Positions 1-9,675 are shown, counted from the first letter of the stretch. The stretch: DNA of 49,057 nucleotides from SG8-39 sp041558415 (GCA_041558415.1 JBFFEY010000018.1:1-49057), one strand, 5' to 3'. Made by a program: numbers and translations. Notes: a model not told the origin generated them from the sequence alone.

Positions 1-241
1 GCGCCGCGCGCTCGCGCTTGGGCAGCGCCAGGCGCTGAGCGAGCTCATCCGGCGTGAGCGGCGCGCCCTCGTGCTCGAGCGCCTCCAGGGTTGCCTGCGA
101 CAGATTGGGGGCAGCGGCCGGACGATCGGCGCGCGCGCGCCTGCGCAGCGCCGTGCGCTTGCCGGGCGCTTGCGCCGCGAGGCCTGCGCGCGCCGTGCGT
201 TCTTGTGCCCGGCGCCGCAGCTTGTCGCGTTGTTTTGACAC
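1..241 (-). CDS. rnr: Ribonuclease R, N-terminal part (cut by window edge)
   Basis: Only the first 80 codons lie in the window; the gene runs off the left edge. From a GTG start at 241-239 the protein opens with SKQRDKLRRR, a basic tail, then a winged-helix-like stretch (ATLEALEHEGAPLTPDELAQ) like the N-terminal HTH of RNase R. RNase R is a processive 3'-5' exoribonuclease that degrades structured RNA and acts in rRNA/tRNA quality control; the catalytic RNB domain is outside the window. A GGGAG ribosome-binding site sits 9 bases upstream of the GTG. Gene order purA - tRNA-Leu - rnr is the expected betaproteobacterial context and carries much of the call, since the visible part is short. The start codon overlaps the -35 box of the tRNA-Leu promoter on the other strand. 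Confidence 0.75.
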   Translation of the reverse strand, partial: MSKQRDKLRRRAQERTARAGLAAQAPGKRTALRRRARADRPAAAPNLSQATLEALEHEGAPLTPDELAQRLALPKRERAA

Positions 242-263
242 TCGGTAATGCTCCCTCTAGAAT
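235..263 (+). promoter_or_regulatory. Sigma70 promoter of tRNA-Leu
   Basis: TTGACA at 235-240, a 17-base spacer, then TAGAAT at 258-263. The -35 is perfect and the -10 differs by one base from consensus. It lies 10 bases before the mature tRNA 5' end, so transcription should start about 3-5 bases upstream of it. The discriminator is GC-rich, a feature linked to stringent control of stable RNA promoters. The -35 box overlaps the rnr GTG start on the opposite strand. Confidence 0.8.
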
Positions 264-272
264 GCGCTGCCC

Positions 273-360
<88 letters not shown>

Positions 361-383
361 GGCCCATCGGGTCTGCGGCAATG

Positions 384-1679
<1,296 letters not shown>

Positions 1680-1687
1680 GACAGCGG

Positions 1688-2863
1688 TTATCCTTTCACC
1701 GCGCGAACCTGCCAGCGGCCGCGCCGCTTGACAAGCACGCGCGTGCAACCAAGCTCGCTGCGGTGACGCGCATGTCCCGGCAGCTCGTCGATGACGATCT
1801 CGCCCGCGCGACGCAGCGCGGCGACCTTGGCGACCAGCTTCGCATCGCGGCCGTTGGCCGGCGCGAGGATCGGCGAGCGCCGCGCGACCGGCGCCGCCGC
1901 TGCGGCGAGCGCGCGCAGGTCGATCGAGAAGCCGGTCGCCGGGCGGGGTCGTCCGAACGCGCTGCCGACCTCGTCGTAGCGTCCGCCGCGCGCGATCGCG
2001 CCGCTCACGCCCTCGCAGTAGGCATCGAACACGACGCCCGAGTGGTAGTGATAGCCGCGCAGCTCCGCGAGGTCGAAGCTCATCGGCAAGGTCTCCGAAC
2101 GGCCGACCCGGTCTGCGTCGGCCAGCGCACGCAGCGTCGTCAGCGCGCGGCGCAGCGCCGGGATCCGGGGCAGCCGGCGCGCGGCGAGCGCGAGTACCTC
2201 GCGCCCGCCGTACAGCTCGGGCAACAGCAGCAACGCCTCGCGCAGCCGCACCCCGAGCGGCCGCGTCAGCGTACGCAGCGCAGGCACGTCCTTCTTCTGC
2301 AGTGCCTCGAACAGCTCCGCTTCGCGCTCCGCGTCGATCTTCGCTGCACGCACGAGCCCGCGGAACACCGCGACGTGTCCCACGTCGATGCGCGCGCCGC
2401 GTACGCCCGCGACGGCCAGCGCACTGGAGAGCAGGCGCTGGATCTCGAGGTCGCTCTCCACGCCGGCGTGGCCGTAGATTTCAGCGCCGATCTGTAGCGG
2501 CTCCCGCGTCACGGCAACGCCGGCGGGACGCGCATGCAGCACGCTACCGCAGTAGCACAGCCGCGCGACGCCCTTGCGGTTGAGCAGGTGTGCGTCGATG
2601 CGCGCCACCTGCGGCGTAATGTCGGCGCGTACGCCCATCATGCGGCCCGAGAGCTGGTCGACCAGTTTGAAGGTGCGCAGGTCGAGATCGTGCCCGGTGC
2701 CGGTGAGCAGCGACTCGACGTATTCGAGCATCGGCGGCATGACGAGTTCGTAGCCGCGGCCGGCGAACACGTCGAGCAGCAGCCGGCGCAGCCGCTCGAT
2801 GCGCGTGGCCTCCTCCGGCAGGATGTCCTCGAAGTACTCCGGCAGCAGCCAGCGCATTGCCAC
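1688..2863 (-). CDS. hisZ: ATP phosphoribosyltransferase regulatory subunit HisZ
   Basis: 391 residues with the class II aminoacyl-tRNA-synthetase-like fold of HisZ (LLPEYFEDILPEEA opening, motif MRADITPQVARI near residue 80-95 as VRADITPQ). HisZ pairs with the short form of HisG to carry out and feedback-regulate the first step of histidine synthesis, so a short hisG is expected elsewhere in the genome. It is shorter than HisS and lacks a clear anticodon-binding domain, which argues against histidyl-tRNA synthetase. Two ATGs (2863 and 2857) are both possible starts. The gene lies between the DUF2065 gene (4 bases) and purA (8 bases), the usual betaproteobacterial site. Confidence 0.93.
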   Translation of the reverse strand: MAMRWLLPEYFEDILPEEATRIERLRRLLLDVFAGRGYELVMPPMLEYVESLLTGTGHDLDLRTFKLVDQLSGRMMGVRADITPQVARIDAHLLNRKGVARLCYCGSVLHARPAGVAVTREPLQIGAEIYGHAGVESDLEIQRLLSSALAVAGVRGARIDVGHVAVFRGLVRAAKIDAEREAELFEALQKKDVPALRTLTRPLGVRLREALLLLPELYGGREVLALAARRLPRIPALRRALTTLRALADADRVGRSETLPMSFDLAELRGYHYHSGVVFDAYCEGVSGAIARGGRYDEVGSAFGRPRPATGFSIDLRALAAAAAPVARRSPILAPANGRDAKLVAKVAALRRAGEIVIDELPGHARHRSELGCTRVLVKRRGRWQVRAVKG

Positions 2864-2867
2864 GCCC

Positions 2868-3053
2868 TCAGCTCACGAGCACGAACAGCAGCAGGCCGAG
2901 CGCCATCGCCGCCAGCCCGACGAAGCGGATCTGGCCGTCCGTCAGCAGCATGATGCGACGGAAGGTCTCGCGCCAGACGCTAGGCGCGAGGAACGGAAGC
3001 GCACCCTCGATGATCAGCATCAGGGCGAACGCCATGATCAGCGTGGCGCCCAT
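2868..3053 (-). CDS. yjeT: Small DUF2065 inner-membrane protein
   Basis: 61 residues forming two hydrophobic helices (about residues 3-24 and 42-60) with a short loop containing WRETFRRI. This matches the DUF2065 (YjeT) family, which in many proteobacteria sits directly after hflC; here it is 3 bases after hflC and 4 before hisZ. Its function is unknown; location with HflKC suggests a membrane role with that complex, but this is only inference. Confidence 0.88.
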   Translation of the reverse strand: MGATLIMAFALMLIIEGALPFLAPSVWRETFRRIMLLTDGQIRFVGLAAMALGLLLFVLVS

Positions 3054-3056
3054 CGC

Positions 3057-3944
3057 TCATTTCTGTTTTGCCGGGGAACGACCGGCCGAATTCCCGAAAT
3101 AGCGCAAGTAATCCGACGTCGGCTCGATCAGCAACAGATCCTTGTTGCCCCGGAACGTGTCCCGATAGGCTTCCATGCTGCGGTAGAAGGAATAGAACTC
3201 AGCATTCTGCGAAAACGCCTTGGCGTACGTCGCTGCCGCCTTCGCATCGCCCTCGCCCTTGACGCGCTGCGCGTCGCGATACGCATTAGCGAGAATCACC
3301 TCGCGCTGCTTGTCGGCATCGGCACGAATGCGCTCGGCCTCGGCCGCGCCCTCGGAGCGCTGCTCGTTGGCGATGCGCTTGCGCTCGGCCTGCATGCGCC
3401 CGTACACGGACTGGCTCACCTCCACCGGCAGGTCGACGCGTTTCAGGCGTACGTCGATGATCTCGACGCCGATGCGGCCCAGGTCCTTGTCCGCCTTCTG
3501 TCGCACTTCATCCATGATCTCGTCGCGCGCGCCGGACACCACGTCGTGCACCGTACGCCGGCCGAACTCGGCCTGCAACAGGTTCGAGATGGTCTGGCGC
3601 AGACGCGTCGCGGCGCGGAACTCGTCGCCCTGCACGCTGACGTAGAACTGCCGCACGTCGATGATGCGCCACTTGACGTAAGAGTCGACCAGAACCGGCT
3701 TCTTCTCCGAGGTGATGAAGCGCAGCGGCTCCGCGTCGTCGTAGGACAGGATGCGCATGTCGAAAAAGCGCACGTTCTGGATCAGCGGCCACTTGAAGTA
3801 GAGCCCCGGCTTGGTAATGATCTCCTTCACCTCGCCGAGCTGGAACACCAGCGCGTTCTGGCGCTGGTCGACGGTGAACAGCGCACCGGAAATGACCAGT
3901 GCGACCGCGATCAACGCGGCGACGAGTGGACCGAGCGCCCTCAT
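3057..3944 (-). CDS. hflC: FtsH protease modulator HflC
   Basis: 295 residues. An N-terminal membrane anchor (about residues 8-25) is followed by an SPFH/band-7 domain and a charged coiled-coil region rich in EAERIRADADKQRE-type heptads. HflC forms with HflK a large periplasm-exposed membrane cage that binds FtsH and limits its proteolysis of membrane proteins. The ATG overlaps the last bases of hflK (ATGA at 3941-3944), indicating translational coupling and matched amounts of the two subunits. Confidence 0.96.
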   Translation of the reverse strand: MRALGPLVAALIAVALVISGALFTVDQRQNALVFQLGEVKEIITKPGLYFKWPLIQNVRFFDMRILSYDDAEPLRFITSEKKPVLVDSYVKWRIIDVRQFYVSVQGDEFRAATRLRQTISNLLQAEFGRRTVHDVVSGARDEIMDEVRQKADKDLGRIGVEIIDVRLKRVDLPVEVSQSVYGRMQAERKRIANEQRSEGAAEAERIRADADKQREVILANAYRDAQRVKGEGDAKAAATYAKAFSQNAEFYSFYRSMEAYRDTFRGNKDLLLIEPTSDYLRYFGNSAGRSPAKQK

Positions 3945-5164
3945 GGCCGCCCTCCCCGGCCCCGCCCGCGCAGACTGTCGCGCGAGCGCGGGTCGCTGTC
4001 CGTCGTCGACGGCGCATCGAGCGAAGGCGGCGGCACCGCGCCGCCCGCCGCCGCGCCCTCGGCGACGCCCGCGCGCTGCCTCAGCTGATCGAGCGGAAGA
4101 TAGAGCAGGTTTCCGCTGCCGCGGTAGTCCATCATGATCTTCGAGGTCGAGCCGAGCACCTGCTGCATGGTCTCGATGTAGATGCGCTCGCGCGTCACCG
4201 CGGGCGCCTTGGCGTATTCCGCCAGCACCTGCTCGAAGCGCGAGGCTTCGCCCACGGCGCTCGCGACCACGCGCTGCTGGTAGCCGCTCGCCTCGGCCGC
4301 GAGGCGCGAGGCCGCACCGCGCGCCTTCGGAATCACGTCGTTGGCGTAGGCCTGGCCCTCATTCTTCAGGCGCTCGCGGTCCTGGCCGGCCTTGACCGCA
4401 TCGTCGAACGCCGCCTGCACCTGCTCCGGCGGCTGCGCCGCCTGGATCGTCACCGCGCTCATCAGGATGCCGGTGCCGTAGCGGTCGTGGATCTCCTGCA
4501 TGAGGACGCGCGCCTTCTGGGCGATCTCCTCGCGCGACTCGTAGAGGATCGCGTCCATCTTGCTCTTGCCGATGATCTCGCGCATCGCGGTCTCGGCGAC
4601 CTGCATCGCGGTGTCGTCCGGCCGGCGCGTGTTGAACAGATAGGCCTTCGGGTCGTTCAGAATGTACTGAACCGCGAACTGCAGGTCGACGATGTTCTCG
4701 TCGTCCGTCAGCATGAGCGATTCCTTGAGCACTTTGGTGCCCACGTTGTTGCGGTAGCCGATCTCGAGCGTGCGCACCTGCGCGATGTTGACGATCTCGT
4801 GCGACTGGATCGGCCAGGGCGCGCGCCAGCGCAGGCCCGGCTGCATTTCCTGCGAGAACTTGCCGAAGGTCAGCACCACGCCGCGCTGGCCCTCGACCAC
4901 GATGAAGAAGCCGCTCGCGGCCCAGACGATGAGCACCAGGATGATCAGCACGATCGCGCCGCCGCCCAGACGGCGCGCCGAAGGTGGCTGGGGCGGGCCG
5001 CCGAAATCGCCGCCGCCGCCGCCGCGCCCGCGACCGAACAGGTCGCTCAGGCGGCGGTTGAAGCTACGCCAGAGTTCATCCAGGTCGGGCGGGCCCTGGT
5101 TGCCCCCCGGTCCCTGCGGACCGCGAGAGCCACCGCGCCCCCAGTTCGGGTCGTTCAAAGCCAT
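3941..5164 (-). CDS. hflK: FtsH protease modulator HflK
   Basis: 407 residues. A Gly/Pro-rich cytoplasmic N-terminus (residues 1-65, including a GGGGG run) precedes one membrane helix (about 69-88, ending FFIVVEGQRG) and an SPFH domain, then a coiled-coil and a proline- and arginine-rich tail. It is the partner of HflC in the HflKC complex controlling FtsH. It lies 15 bases after hflX and overlaps hflC by 4 bases. The low-complexity glycine-rich start is normal for HflK. Confidence 0.96.
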   Translation of the reverse strand: MALNDPNWGRGGSRGPQGPGGNQGPPDLDELWRSFNRRLSDLFGRGRGGGGGDFGGPPQPPSARRLGGGAIVLIILVLIVWAASGFFIVVEGQRGVVLTFGKFSQEMQPGLRWRAPWPIQSHEIVNIAQVRTLEIGYRNNVGTKVLKESLMLTDDENIVDLQFAVQYILNDPKAYLFNTRRPDDTAMQVAETAMREIIGKSKMDAILYESREEIAQKARVLMQEIHDRYGTGILMSAVTIQAAQPPEQVQAAFDDAVKAGQDRERLKNEGQAYANDVIPKARGAASRLAAEASGYQQRVVASAVGEASRFEQVLAEYAKAPAVTRERIYIETMQQVLGSTSKIMMDYRGSGNLLYLPLDQLRQRAGVAEGAAAGGAVPPPSLDAPSTTDSDPRSRDSLRGRGRGGRP

Positions 5165-5179
5165 GGCCAGCGGACAACG

Positions 5180-6334
5180 TCAATGAGGTTGCAGGAAAAA
5201 CGCTTGATCGGTGGCTGCGCCGCGCGTTGCGCGTTTTCGCTTAGCGGCCTCGGCAATCGCGCCGCGCAGCATCTCGAGCCCCGCACCCGTGCGGGCGCTC
5301 ACTCGAACCCGGCCGATGCTACCACACTCGTCGCGCTCGATCCCCGGCAGGAGCGGGGTGCGGTCGATCTTGTTCCACACCAGCAACTGGGGTACCTGGT
5401 CGGCGCCGATCTCCCTCAGCACCGCGTTCACCTGCTCGGTCTGCGCCTCGCGCACCGGCGAGGCGGCATCGACCACGTGCAGCAGCAGGTCGGCGTGCAC
5501 CGTCTCCTCGAGGGTCGCGCGAAACGCCGCCACCAGCGTGTGCGGCAGGTCGCGGATGAAGCCCACCGTGTCGGAGACCACCACCTCGCCCGCCTCCGGC
5601 ACCCAGACGCGCCGCGTCGTCGTGTCGAGCGTCGCGAACAAGCGGTCCGCGGCCATCGCCCGCGCGTCGGTCAGTGCGTTGAAAAGGGTGGTCTTGCCCG
5701 CATTGGTGTAGCCGACGAGCGAAACCGAAAGCACCTCACGGCGCACGCGCGCGCGGCGCTGCACCTGGCGGCGCCGGCGCAGCTGCTCGAGCTTGCCGCG
5801 CAGCAGCCGCACGCGGCTGCCGATCAGGCGGCGGTCGATCTCGATCTGCTTTTCCCCAGGGCCGCCGGTCTTGCCGAGTCCGCCACGCTGCCGCTCGAGG
5901 TGGGACCAGCCGCGCACCAGGCGCGTCGACAGGTGCTCAAGCTGGGCCAGCTCGACCTGCAATTTGCCCTCGGTGGTCTGCGCGCGCTGGGCGAAGATTT
6001 CCAGGATCACGCCGGTACGGTCCATGATGCGGCGTTTCAGGCGCTTTTCCAGGTTGCGCTCCTGCGCGGGCGACAGATCGTGGTTGAACACCACGAAGAG
6101 CGCGTTCAGGTCCGCGGCCGCCTGTGCGATCTCGTCCGCCTTGCCGGAGCCGACGAACAGCCTGGGGTCCGGCCGGTCGCGCCGACCGGCCACCACGCAG
6201 TGGCGGGTCACGCCGGCACTTTCCACCAGGCGCACCAGCTCCTCGACGCTCTCGGCATAGTCCGTTTCGCCGAGGTCGAGGCACACCAGGACGGCCGCCT
6301 GCGGATCGGCGGGCAGTGCGTCTCTTTCGAACAT
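5180..6334 (-). CDS. hflX: Ribosome-associated GTPase HflX
   Basis: 384 residues. An N-terminal HflX domain (includes FVGSGKADEI near residue 60-70) and a linker helix precede an Obg/TrmE-type G domain: P-loop GYTNAGKTTLFNA near residue 208, DTVGFIRDLP as G3, NKID as G4. HflX splits stalled 70S ribosomes, especially after heat or antibiotic stress. It follows hfq by 82 bases, enough for a leader; a CCCC-TGC-GGGG hairpin (about 6360-6370) lies in that gap. The order hfq-hflX-hflK-hflC is conserved across proteobacteria. Confidence 0.96.
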   Translation of the reverse strand: MFERDALPADPQAAVLVCLDLGETDYAESVEELVRLVESAGVTRHCVVAGRRDRPDPRLFVGSGKADEIAQAAADLNALFVVFNHDLSPAQERNLEKRLKRRIMDRTGVILEIFAQRAQTTEGKLQVELAQLEHLSTRLVRGWSHLERQRGGLGKTGGPGEKQIEIDRRLIGSRVRLLRGKLEQLRRRRQVQRRARVRREVLSVSLVGYTNAGKTTLFNALTDARAMAADRLFATLDTTTRRVWVPEAGEVVVSDTVGFIRDLPHTLVAAFRATLEETVHADLLLHVVDAASPVREAQTEQVNAVLREIGADQVPQLLVWNKIDRTPLLPGIERDECGSIGRVRVSARTGAGLEMLRGAIAEAAKRKRATRGAATDQAFFLQPH

Positions 6335-6416
6335 CAGCGCGGGTGTGGCCGCGCCCCGGACCCCTGCGGGGCAGGCGTCGAACCAGCGGATCTGCGAATG
6401 CGGGTCCGGCGCGTGC

Positions 6417-6653
6417 TCAGCCGGCGTCCTTTTCGCCCGACAGGTTGACCGGTCGCGAGGGGACCACGGTGGAAATGGCGTGCTTGTACACCATCTGCGT
6501 CACCGAATTGCGCAGCAGCACTACGTACTGATCGAAGGACTCGATCTGGCCCTGCAGTTTGATGCCGTTCACCAGATAAATCGACACCGGCACGTGCTCC
6601 TTGCGCAGGGTGTTGAGGAACGGGTCTTGTAACAGCTGCCCTTTGGTGCTCAT
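6417..6653 (-). CDS. hfq: RNA chaperone Hfq
   Basis: 78 residues, the typical betaproteobacterial length. The Sm1 motif region (QDPFLNTLRKEHVPVSIYLV) and the Sm2 motif YKHAIST near residue 56-62 are intact. Hfq hexamers anneal small RNAs to mRNAs and protect sRNAs. The C-terminal tail is short, as in other betaproteobacteria. No strong Shine-Dalgarno is seen; the leader carries a hairpin close to the start (see separate entry). The gene upstream is aroC rather than der (engA), which I would have expected here. Confidence 0.98.
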   Translation of the reverse strand: MSTKGQLLQDPFLNTLRKEHVPVSIYLVNGIKLQGQIESFDQYVVLLRNSVTQMVYKHAISTVVPSRPVNLSGEKDAG

Positions 6654-6718
6654 GGTGTATCTCGCGATGACAAGTCGCGATACTGTAATTGATTTTCTTG
6701 GGGTTTTCTAGCAAAACC
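6654..6718 (-). promoter_or_regulatory. hfq leader with hairpin and A-rich tract
   Basis: This 65-base gap between aroC and hfq contains TCGCGA at both 6662-6667 and 6675-6680. Because TCGCGA is self-complementary the pair can form a 6-bp hairpin with a 7-base loop, ending only 8 bases from the hfq ATG and covering the weak ribosome-binding region. Upstream (on the minus strand) is an A-rich tract with CCAAGAAAATCAAT, of the kind bound by the Hfq distal face, and a possible -10 near TACAGT. Autoregulation of hfq translation is known in other bacteria; here it is inference. Confidence 0.35.
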
Positions 6719-7819
6719 TCAGCGCCCGCCGCCCGCGACGGGTGTCGTCGGCGGCGTCACGTCGCCGCACTGTGCGCGATGGCGCAGCGCGTGATCCATC
6801 AGCACGCAGGCCAGCATCGCCTCGGCGATCGGCGTCGCGCGAATGCCGACGCAGGGATCGTGACGCCCTTCGGTCGACACGCGGACGGCCTCGCCGCGCA
6901 CATTGATCGAGCGGCGCGGCAGGCGGATCGAGGACGTCGGTTTAAGCGCGACCGAGACCGTGACGTCCTGCCCGGTCGAAATGCCGCCGAGCACGCCGCC
7001 GTTGTTGTTGCCGACGAAGCCTTCCGGCGTCATCTCGTCGCCGTGCACGCTGCCGGTCTGCGTCACGGATGCGAAGCCGGCGCCGATTTCGACGCCCTTG
7101 ACGGCATTGATCGACATCATCGCCGCGGCGATGTCGGCGTCCAGGCGCCCATAGACCGGTGCGCCCCAACCGACCGGCACGCCCTGGGCAACCACGTTCA
7201 CTCGGGCGCCGCAGGAATCACCCTCCCGGCGCAGTTCGTCCATGTGCGCCTCGAGCGCTGCCACGCAGCCAGGATCCGGTGCGAAAAACGGGTTTGCATC
7301 GACCGCGTCCCAGCTGCGAAAGGCAATCTCGATCGGGCCGAGCTGCGCGAGGTATCCGCGCACGCGCACAGCGTAGCGCTCGGCCAGCCATTTTTTCGCG
7401 ATCGCGCCCGCTCCTACGCGCACCAGCGTCTCGCGCGCCGAGGCGCGCCCGCCGCCACGCGGGTCGCGCAGGCCGTATTTCTGCCAGTAGGTGTAGTCGG
7501 CGTGCCCGGGACGGAAGGTCTGGGCGATGGCCGCATAGTCTTTGGAGCGTGCGTCCTCGTTGCGCACCAGGAAGGCGATCGGCGTGCCCGTGGTACGGCC
7601 TTCGAACACCCCCGAAAGGAGCTCGACCGAGTCGGATTCCCGGCGCTGCGTCACGTGACGCGATTTCCCCGGCTTGCGCCGATCGAGCTCGTGCTGCAGG
7701 TCGGCGCTGGAGAGCGCCAGCCCCGGCGGACAGCCGTCGACCACGCCGCCCAGCGCCGGGCCGTGCGACTCGCCGAACGATGTCACACGAAAAAGCGTGC
7801 CGAAACTGTTGCCGGACAT
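6719..7819 (-). CDS. aroC: Chorismate synthase
   Basis: 366 residues, normal length. It converts 5-enolpyruvylshikimate-3-phosphate to chorismate, the last step of the shikimate pathway, with reduced FMN as cofactor. Signatures are SFGESHGPALGGVVDG at residues 10-25, the central GGRASARET region (near residue 123-131) and GNNNGGVLGG near residue 240. The start at 7819 gives the standard MSGNSFGTLF opening; 11 upstream in-frame codons are not family-like. No Shine-Dalgarno is visible; a TAATCT hexamer at 7832-7827 lies 7 bases before the ATG, suggesting a very short leader. It is upstream of hfq in the same direction. Confidence 0.97.
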   Translation of the reverse strand: MSGNSFGTLFRVTSFGESHGPALGGVVDGCPPGLALSSADLQHELDRRKPGKSRHVTQRRESDSVELLSGVFEGRTTGTPIAFLVRNEDARSKDYAAIAQTFRPGHADYTYWQKYGLRDPRGGGRASARETLVRVGAGAIAKKWLAERYAVRVRGYLAQLGPIEIAFRSWDAVDANPFFAPDPGCVAALEAHMDELRREGDSCGARVNVVAQGVPVGWGAPVYGRLDADIAAAMMSINAVKGVEIGAGFASVTQTGSVHGDEMTPEGFVGNNNGGVLGGISTGQDVTVSVALKPTSSIRLPRRSINVRGEAVRVSTEGRHDPCVGIRATPIAEAMLACVLMDHALRHRAQCGDVTPPTTPVAGGGR

Positions 7820-7861
7820 GCGAGGCAGATTAGCACAGCGCCTCGCGCGCACACGTCGCGT

Positions 7862-9106
7862 TCAGCGTGCCCGCCGGCGCAGGAAAAAGTCGCGCGTCTC
7901 GAATACCGACGGCGAAAAGGAGCGCCCGTTCGCGCGCAGCGCGCGCTTCAGCACGAAGTCGAACAGCAGCGGATTATGGCTGCGGATCGCCTTGAGTGCT
8001 TCCTCCGACGACGCTTCCAGTAGGCCGCGCGCAACCAGGTCACGCACCGAGAAGATCGGCATCACGCCGGGCAGCGGATAGTCGGAGCCGTTGAGCAAGC
8101 GCGGGTGCCAGTCCACGCGCTCAAGCAGCGTGACGAGCACGTCAGTGGCGCGGTTTAACTGGGTGACCGCCGAGATGTCGCCGTACAGCCGGCCGGCGTA
8201 GGCCGGGGTGTCCATCATGCGGGCGAACAGGCCGAAGCTGGGTAGCAGAGGGCCGTTCGCCCCGCGGTCCAGATCGCGGTCTTCGCCTAGCGAGCTGCAG
8301 TGCGCGGCAACGACGCGCACGCCCTCGTCGAGCGCCGCGCGCAGGCGCTGGGGGTTGCCGAGCGCGTGCGCCTCGGCGCCGATCACCGCGCGCTCCTCAC
8401 CGGCGTGCGAGATGAGCGGCAGGTCGAGGCGCGCAAGCGCCCGGTAAAACCGCTTGCAGCGCGGCGAAGCCGGGTCGATACCCATCGCCGGCGGCAGCCA
8501 CTTCACCGCGCGCGCGCCCTCGGCCGCTGCACGCTCGAGCGCATCGACCGCGTCAGGGCGGTACGGGTGGATCGAGGCGGCCCATTCGAACTCGGCATGC
8601 GCGCGCGCCACCGCCCGGGCGTAGGCGTTCGGCACGTAAAAGCCCGTCTGGTCCCACAGCACGCGGCCCTGCGCGTCGTGCGTACGCTCGAAGGCGAACA
8701 GCAGCAGGCGCGCGCCGCTGCGCAGGCCGGCGACAAGGTTGCGCATGCGCGCGACGTAGGCGCGATCGACCTCGCCGGGCTCGGCGGCGTGCACGCAGCC
8801 AGCGTTCATGAAAAACAGCCGACGCGCATACTGCCCCGGGTCGAGCAGGCTGTTCATGCCGGGGTGCACCACGATGCCGCTGCCCGAATCGCCCGTGCCG
8901 ACCAGGTGCACGTGGCTGTCCCAGACCTTGGCTGGATCGATGCCCGACCAGGCCGCGCCGAGCAGTGCTTGCACCCCGTCTCCATCCGGCTGCGCAGCGA
9001 GGCAGGGATTCCACAGTCCCTGTTCCGGCCAGTAGTGCCAGGTCGCCGCGCCCGCCGCGCCCGCCAGCACCCCCGCCCCCGCCAACAGAAACCGCCGCCG
9101 ATTCAT
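7862..9106 (-). CDS. Exported amidohydrolase-family metal-dependent hydrolase
   Basis: 414 residues starting MNRRRFLLAGAGVLAG, a twin-arginine-like signal peptide, so probably moved folded to the periplasm. The body looks like an Amidohydro_2-type TIM barrel: HVH near residue 70 (WDSHVHLVG), a strand ending SHAGEE, AAHCSSLGED and the final metal aspartate in GSDYPLPG. Substrate is unknown. An in-frame ATG 12 codons upstream is rejected because it places the signal peptide internally. The gene is 42 bases upstream of aroC in the same direction and 134 bases after the CBS-domain gene. Confidence 0.75.
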   Translation of the reverse strand: MNRRRFLLAGAGVLAGAAGAATWHYWPEQGLWNPCLAAQPDGDGVQALLGAAWSGIDPAKVWDSHVHLVGTGDSGSGIVVHPGMNSLLDPGQYARRLFFMNAGCVHAAEPGEVDRAYVARMRNLVAGLRSGARLLLFAFERTHDAQGRVLWDQTGFYVPNAYARAVARAHAEFEWAASIHPYRPDAVDALERAAAEGARAVKWLPPAMGIDPASPRCKRFYRALARLDLPLISHAGEERAVIGAEAHALGNPQRLRAALDEGVRVVAAHCSSLGEDRDLDRGANGPLLPSFGLFARMMDTPAYAGRLYGDISAVTQLNRATDVLVTLLERVDWHPRLLNGSDYPLPGVMPIFSVRDLVARGLLEASSEEALKAIRSHNPLLFDFVLKRALRANGRSFSPSVFETRDFFLRRRAR

Positions 9107-9173
9107 GCGCACCCGACTGCCTCGATCAAAAACGCCGCGCATGACGGGCGATGGGTTGGGGGGAAAGGGGGTG

Positions 9174-9202
9174 CGCGGGAGAGGGTCTCCCTCTCCCCCG
9201 CG
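9174..9202. repeat. GC-rich hairpin between CBS and amidohydrolase genes
   Basis: GGGAGAGGG at 9177-9185 pairs perfectly with CCCTCTCCC at 9189-9197 around a 3-base loop; three more pairs (CGC/GCG) extend it past a CC bulge. It lies between the end of the CBS-domain gene and the start of the amidohydrolase gene. No T-run follows on either strand, so it may be a structured leader or factor-dependent terminator. Confidence 0.5.
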
Positions 9203-9226
9203 TCCGTGCTGCCGGGGGCCATCAGG

Positions 9227-9256
9227 AAACTTGCCTGACTTCAGGCCGGCAAGTTT
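9227..9256 (-). terminator. Possible terminator of the CBS-domain gene
   Basis: AAACTTGCC (9227-9235) and GGCAAGTTT (9248-9256) form a perfect 9-bp inverted repeat around 12 bases, overlapping the last codons and stop of the CBS-domain gene. On the minus strand the stem ends in TTT then CC, so the U-tract is weak. The plus strand reads TTTTT after the stem, so it could also act in the other direction. Confidence 0.4.
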
Positions 9257-9675
9257 TTGATGTACCCCTTCAGCATCTTGTTTTCGAACTCCTGTTCCTG
9301 GAGCACCGCCTTGGCGACGTCGCGAAACGAAATCACGCCGAGCAGCTTGTCGTCCTGCAGCACCGGCAGGTAGCGCGCGCCCGTTTCCAGCATGATGCGG
9401 CGCAGGTGGTTCACCTCCATGTCCGGCGTCGTGGTCACCGGATTCGGCGACATGATGTCGCTAACGTGCAGCTTGCCGAGCGCGCCGCCGCGCGCGGCGA
9501 GCGCAGACAGGATCTCACGAAAGGTAAGGATGCCCACCATGCGCCCGTCCTCGAGCACCAGCAGCGAGCCGAGGTTCTCCTCGTTCATGGTCTTCACGGC
9601 GTCCGCGGCCCTGCCCGACGGCTCGACACTGAGCAGCCGGTTTCCCTTGACGCGCAGAATCTCCTTGACTTGCAT
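9241..9675 (-). CDS. Tandem CBS-domain protein
   Basis: 144 residues that are almost entirely two CBS domains (about 5-60 and 72-130), with typical GILTFREIL and GVISFRDVA strands-helix ends. Such Bateman modules usually bind adenosine nucleotides or related ligands and act as stand-alone regulators in the cytoplasm; the partner is unknown. An AACGGAGGAGG ribosome-binding site sits just before the ATG. The gene appears monocistronic, with a hairpin at its 3' end. Confidence 0.9.
   Translation of the reverse strand: MQVKEILRVKGNRLLSVEPSGRAADAVKTMNEENLGSLLVLEDGRMVGILTFREILSALAARGGALGKLHVSDIMSPNPVTTTPDMEVNHLRRIMLETGARYLPVLQDDKLLGVISFRDVAKAVLQEQEFENKMLKGYIKNLPA

Noticed and set aside
1688..2863. 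Histidyl-tRNA synthetase (hisS)
   Set aside because: Too short at 391 residues without the anticodon-binding domain, and next to purA and hflC as expected for hisZ.
3899..6448. Very long open frame (849 codons) on the plus strand opposite hflK/hflX
   Set aside because: Antisense to well-recognised hflK and hflX; no family motifs and Arg/His/Ala-rich composition typical of GC-rich reverse frames.
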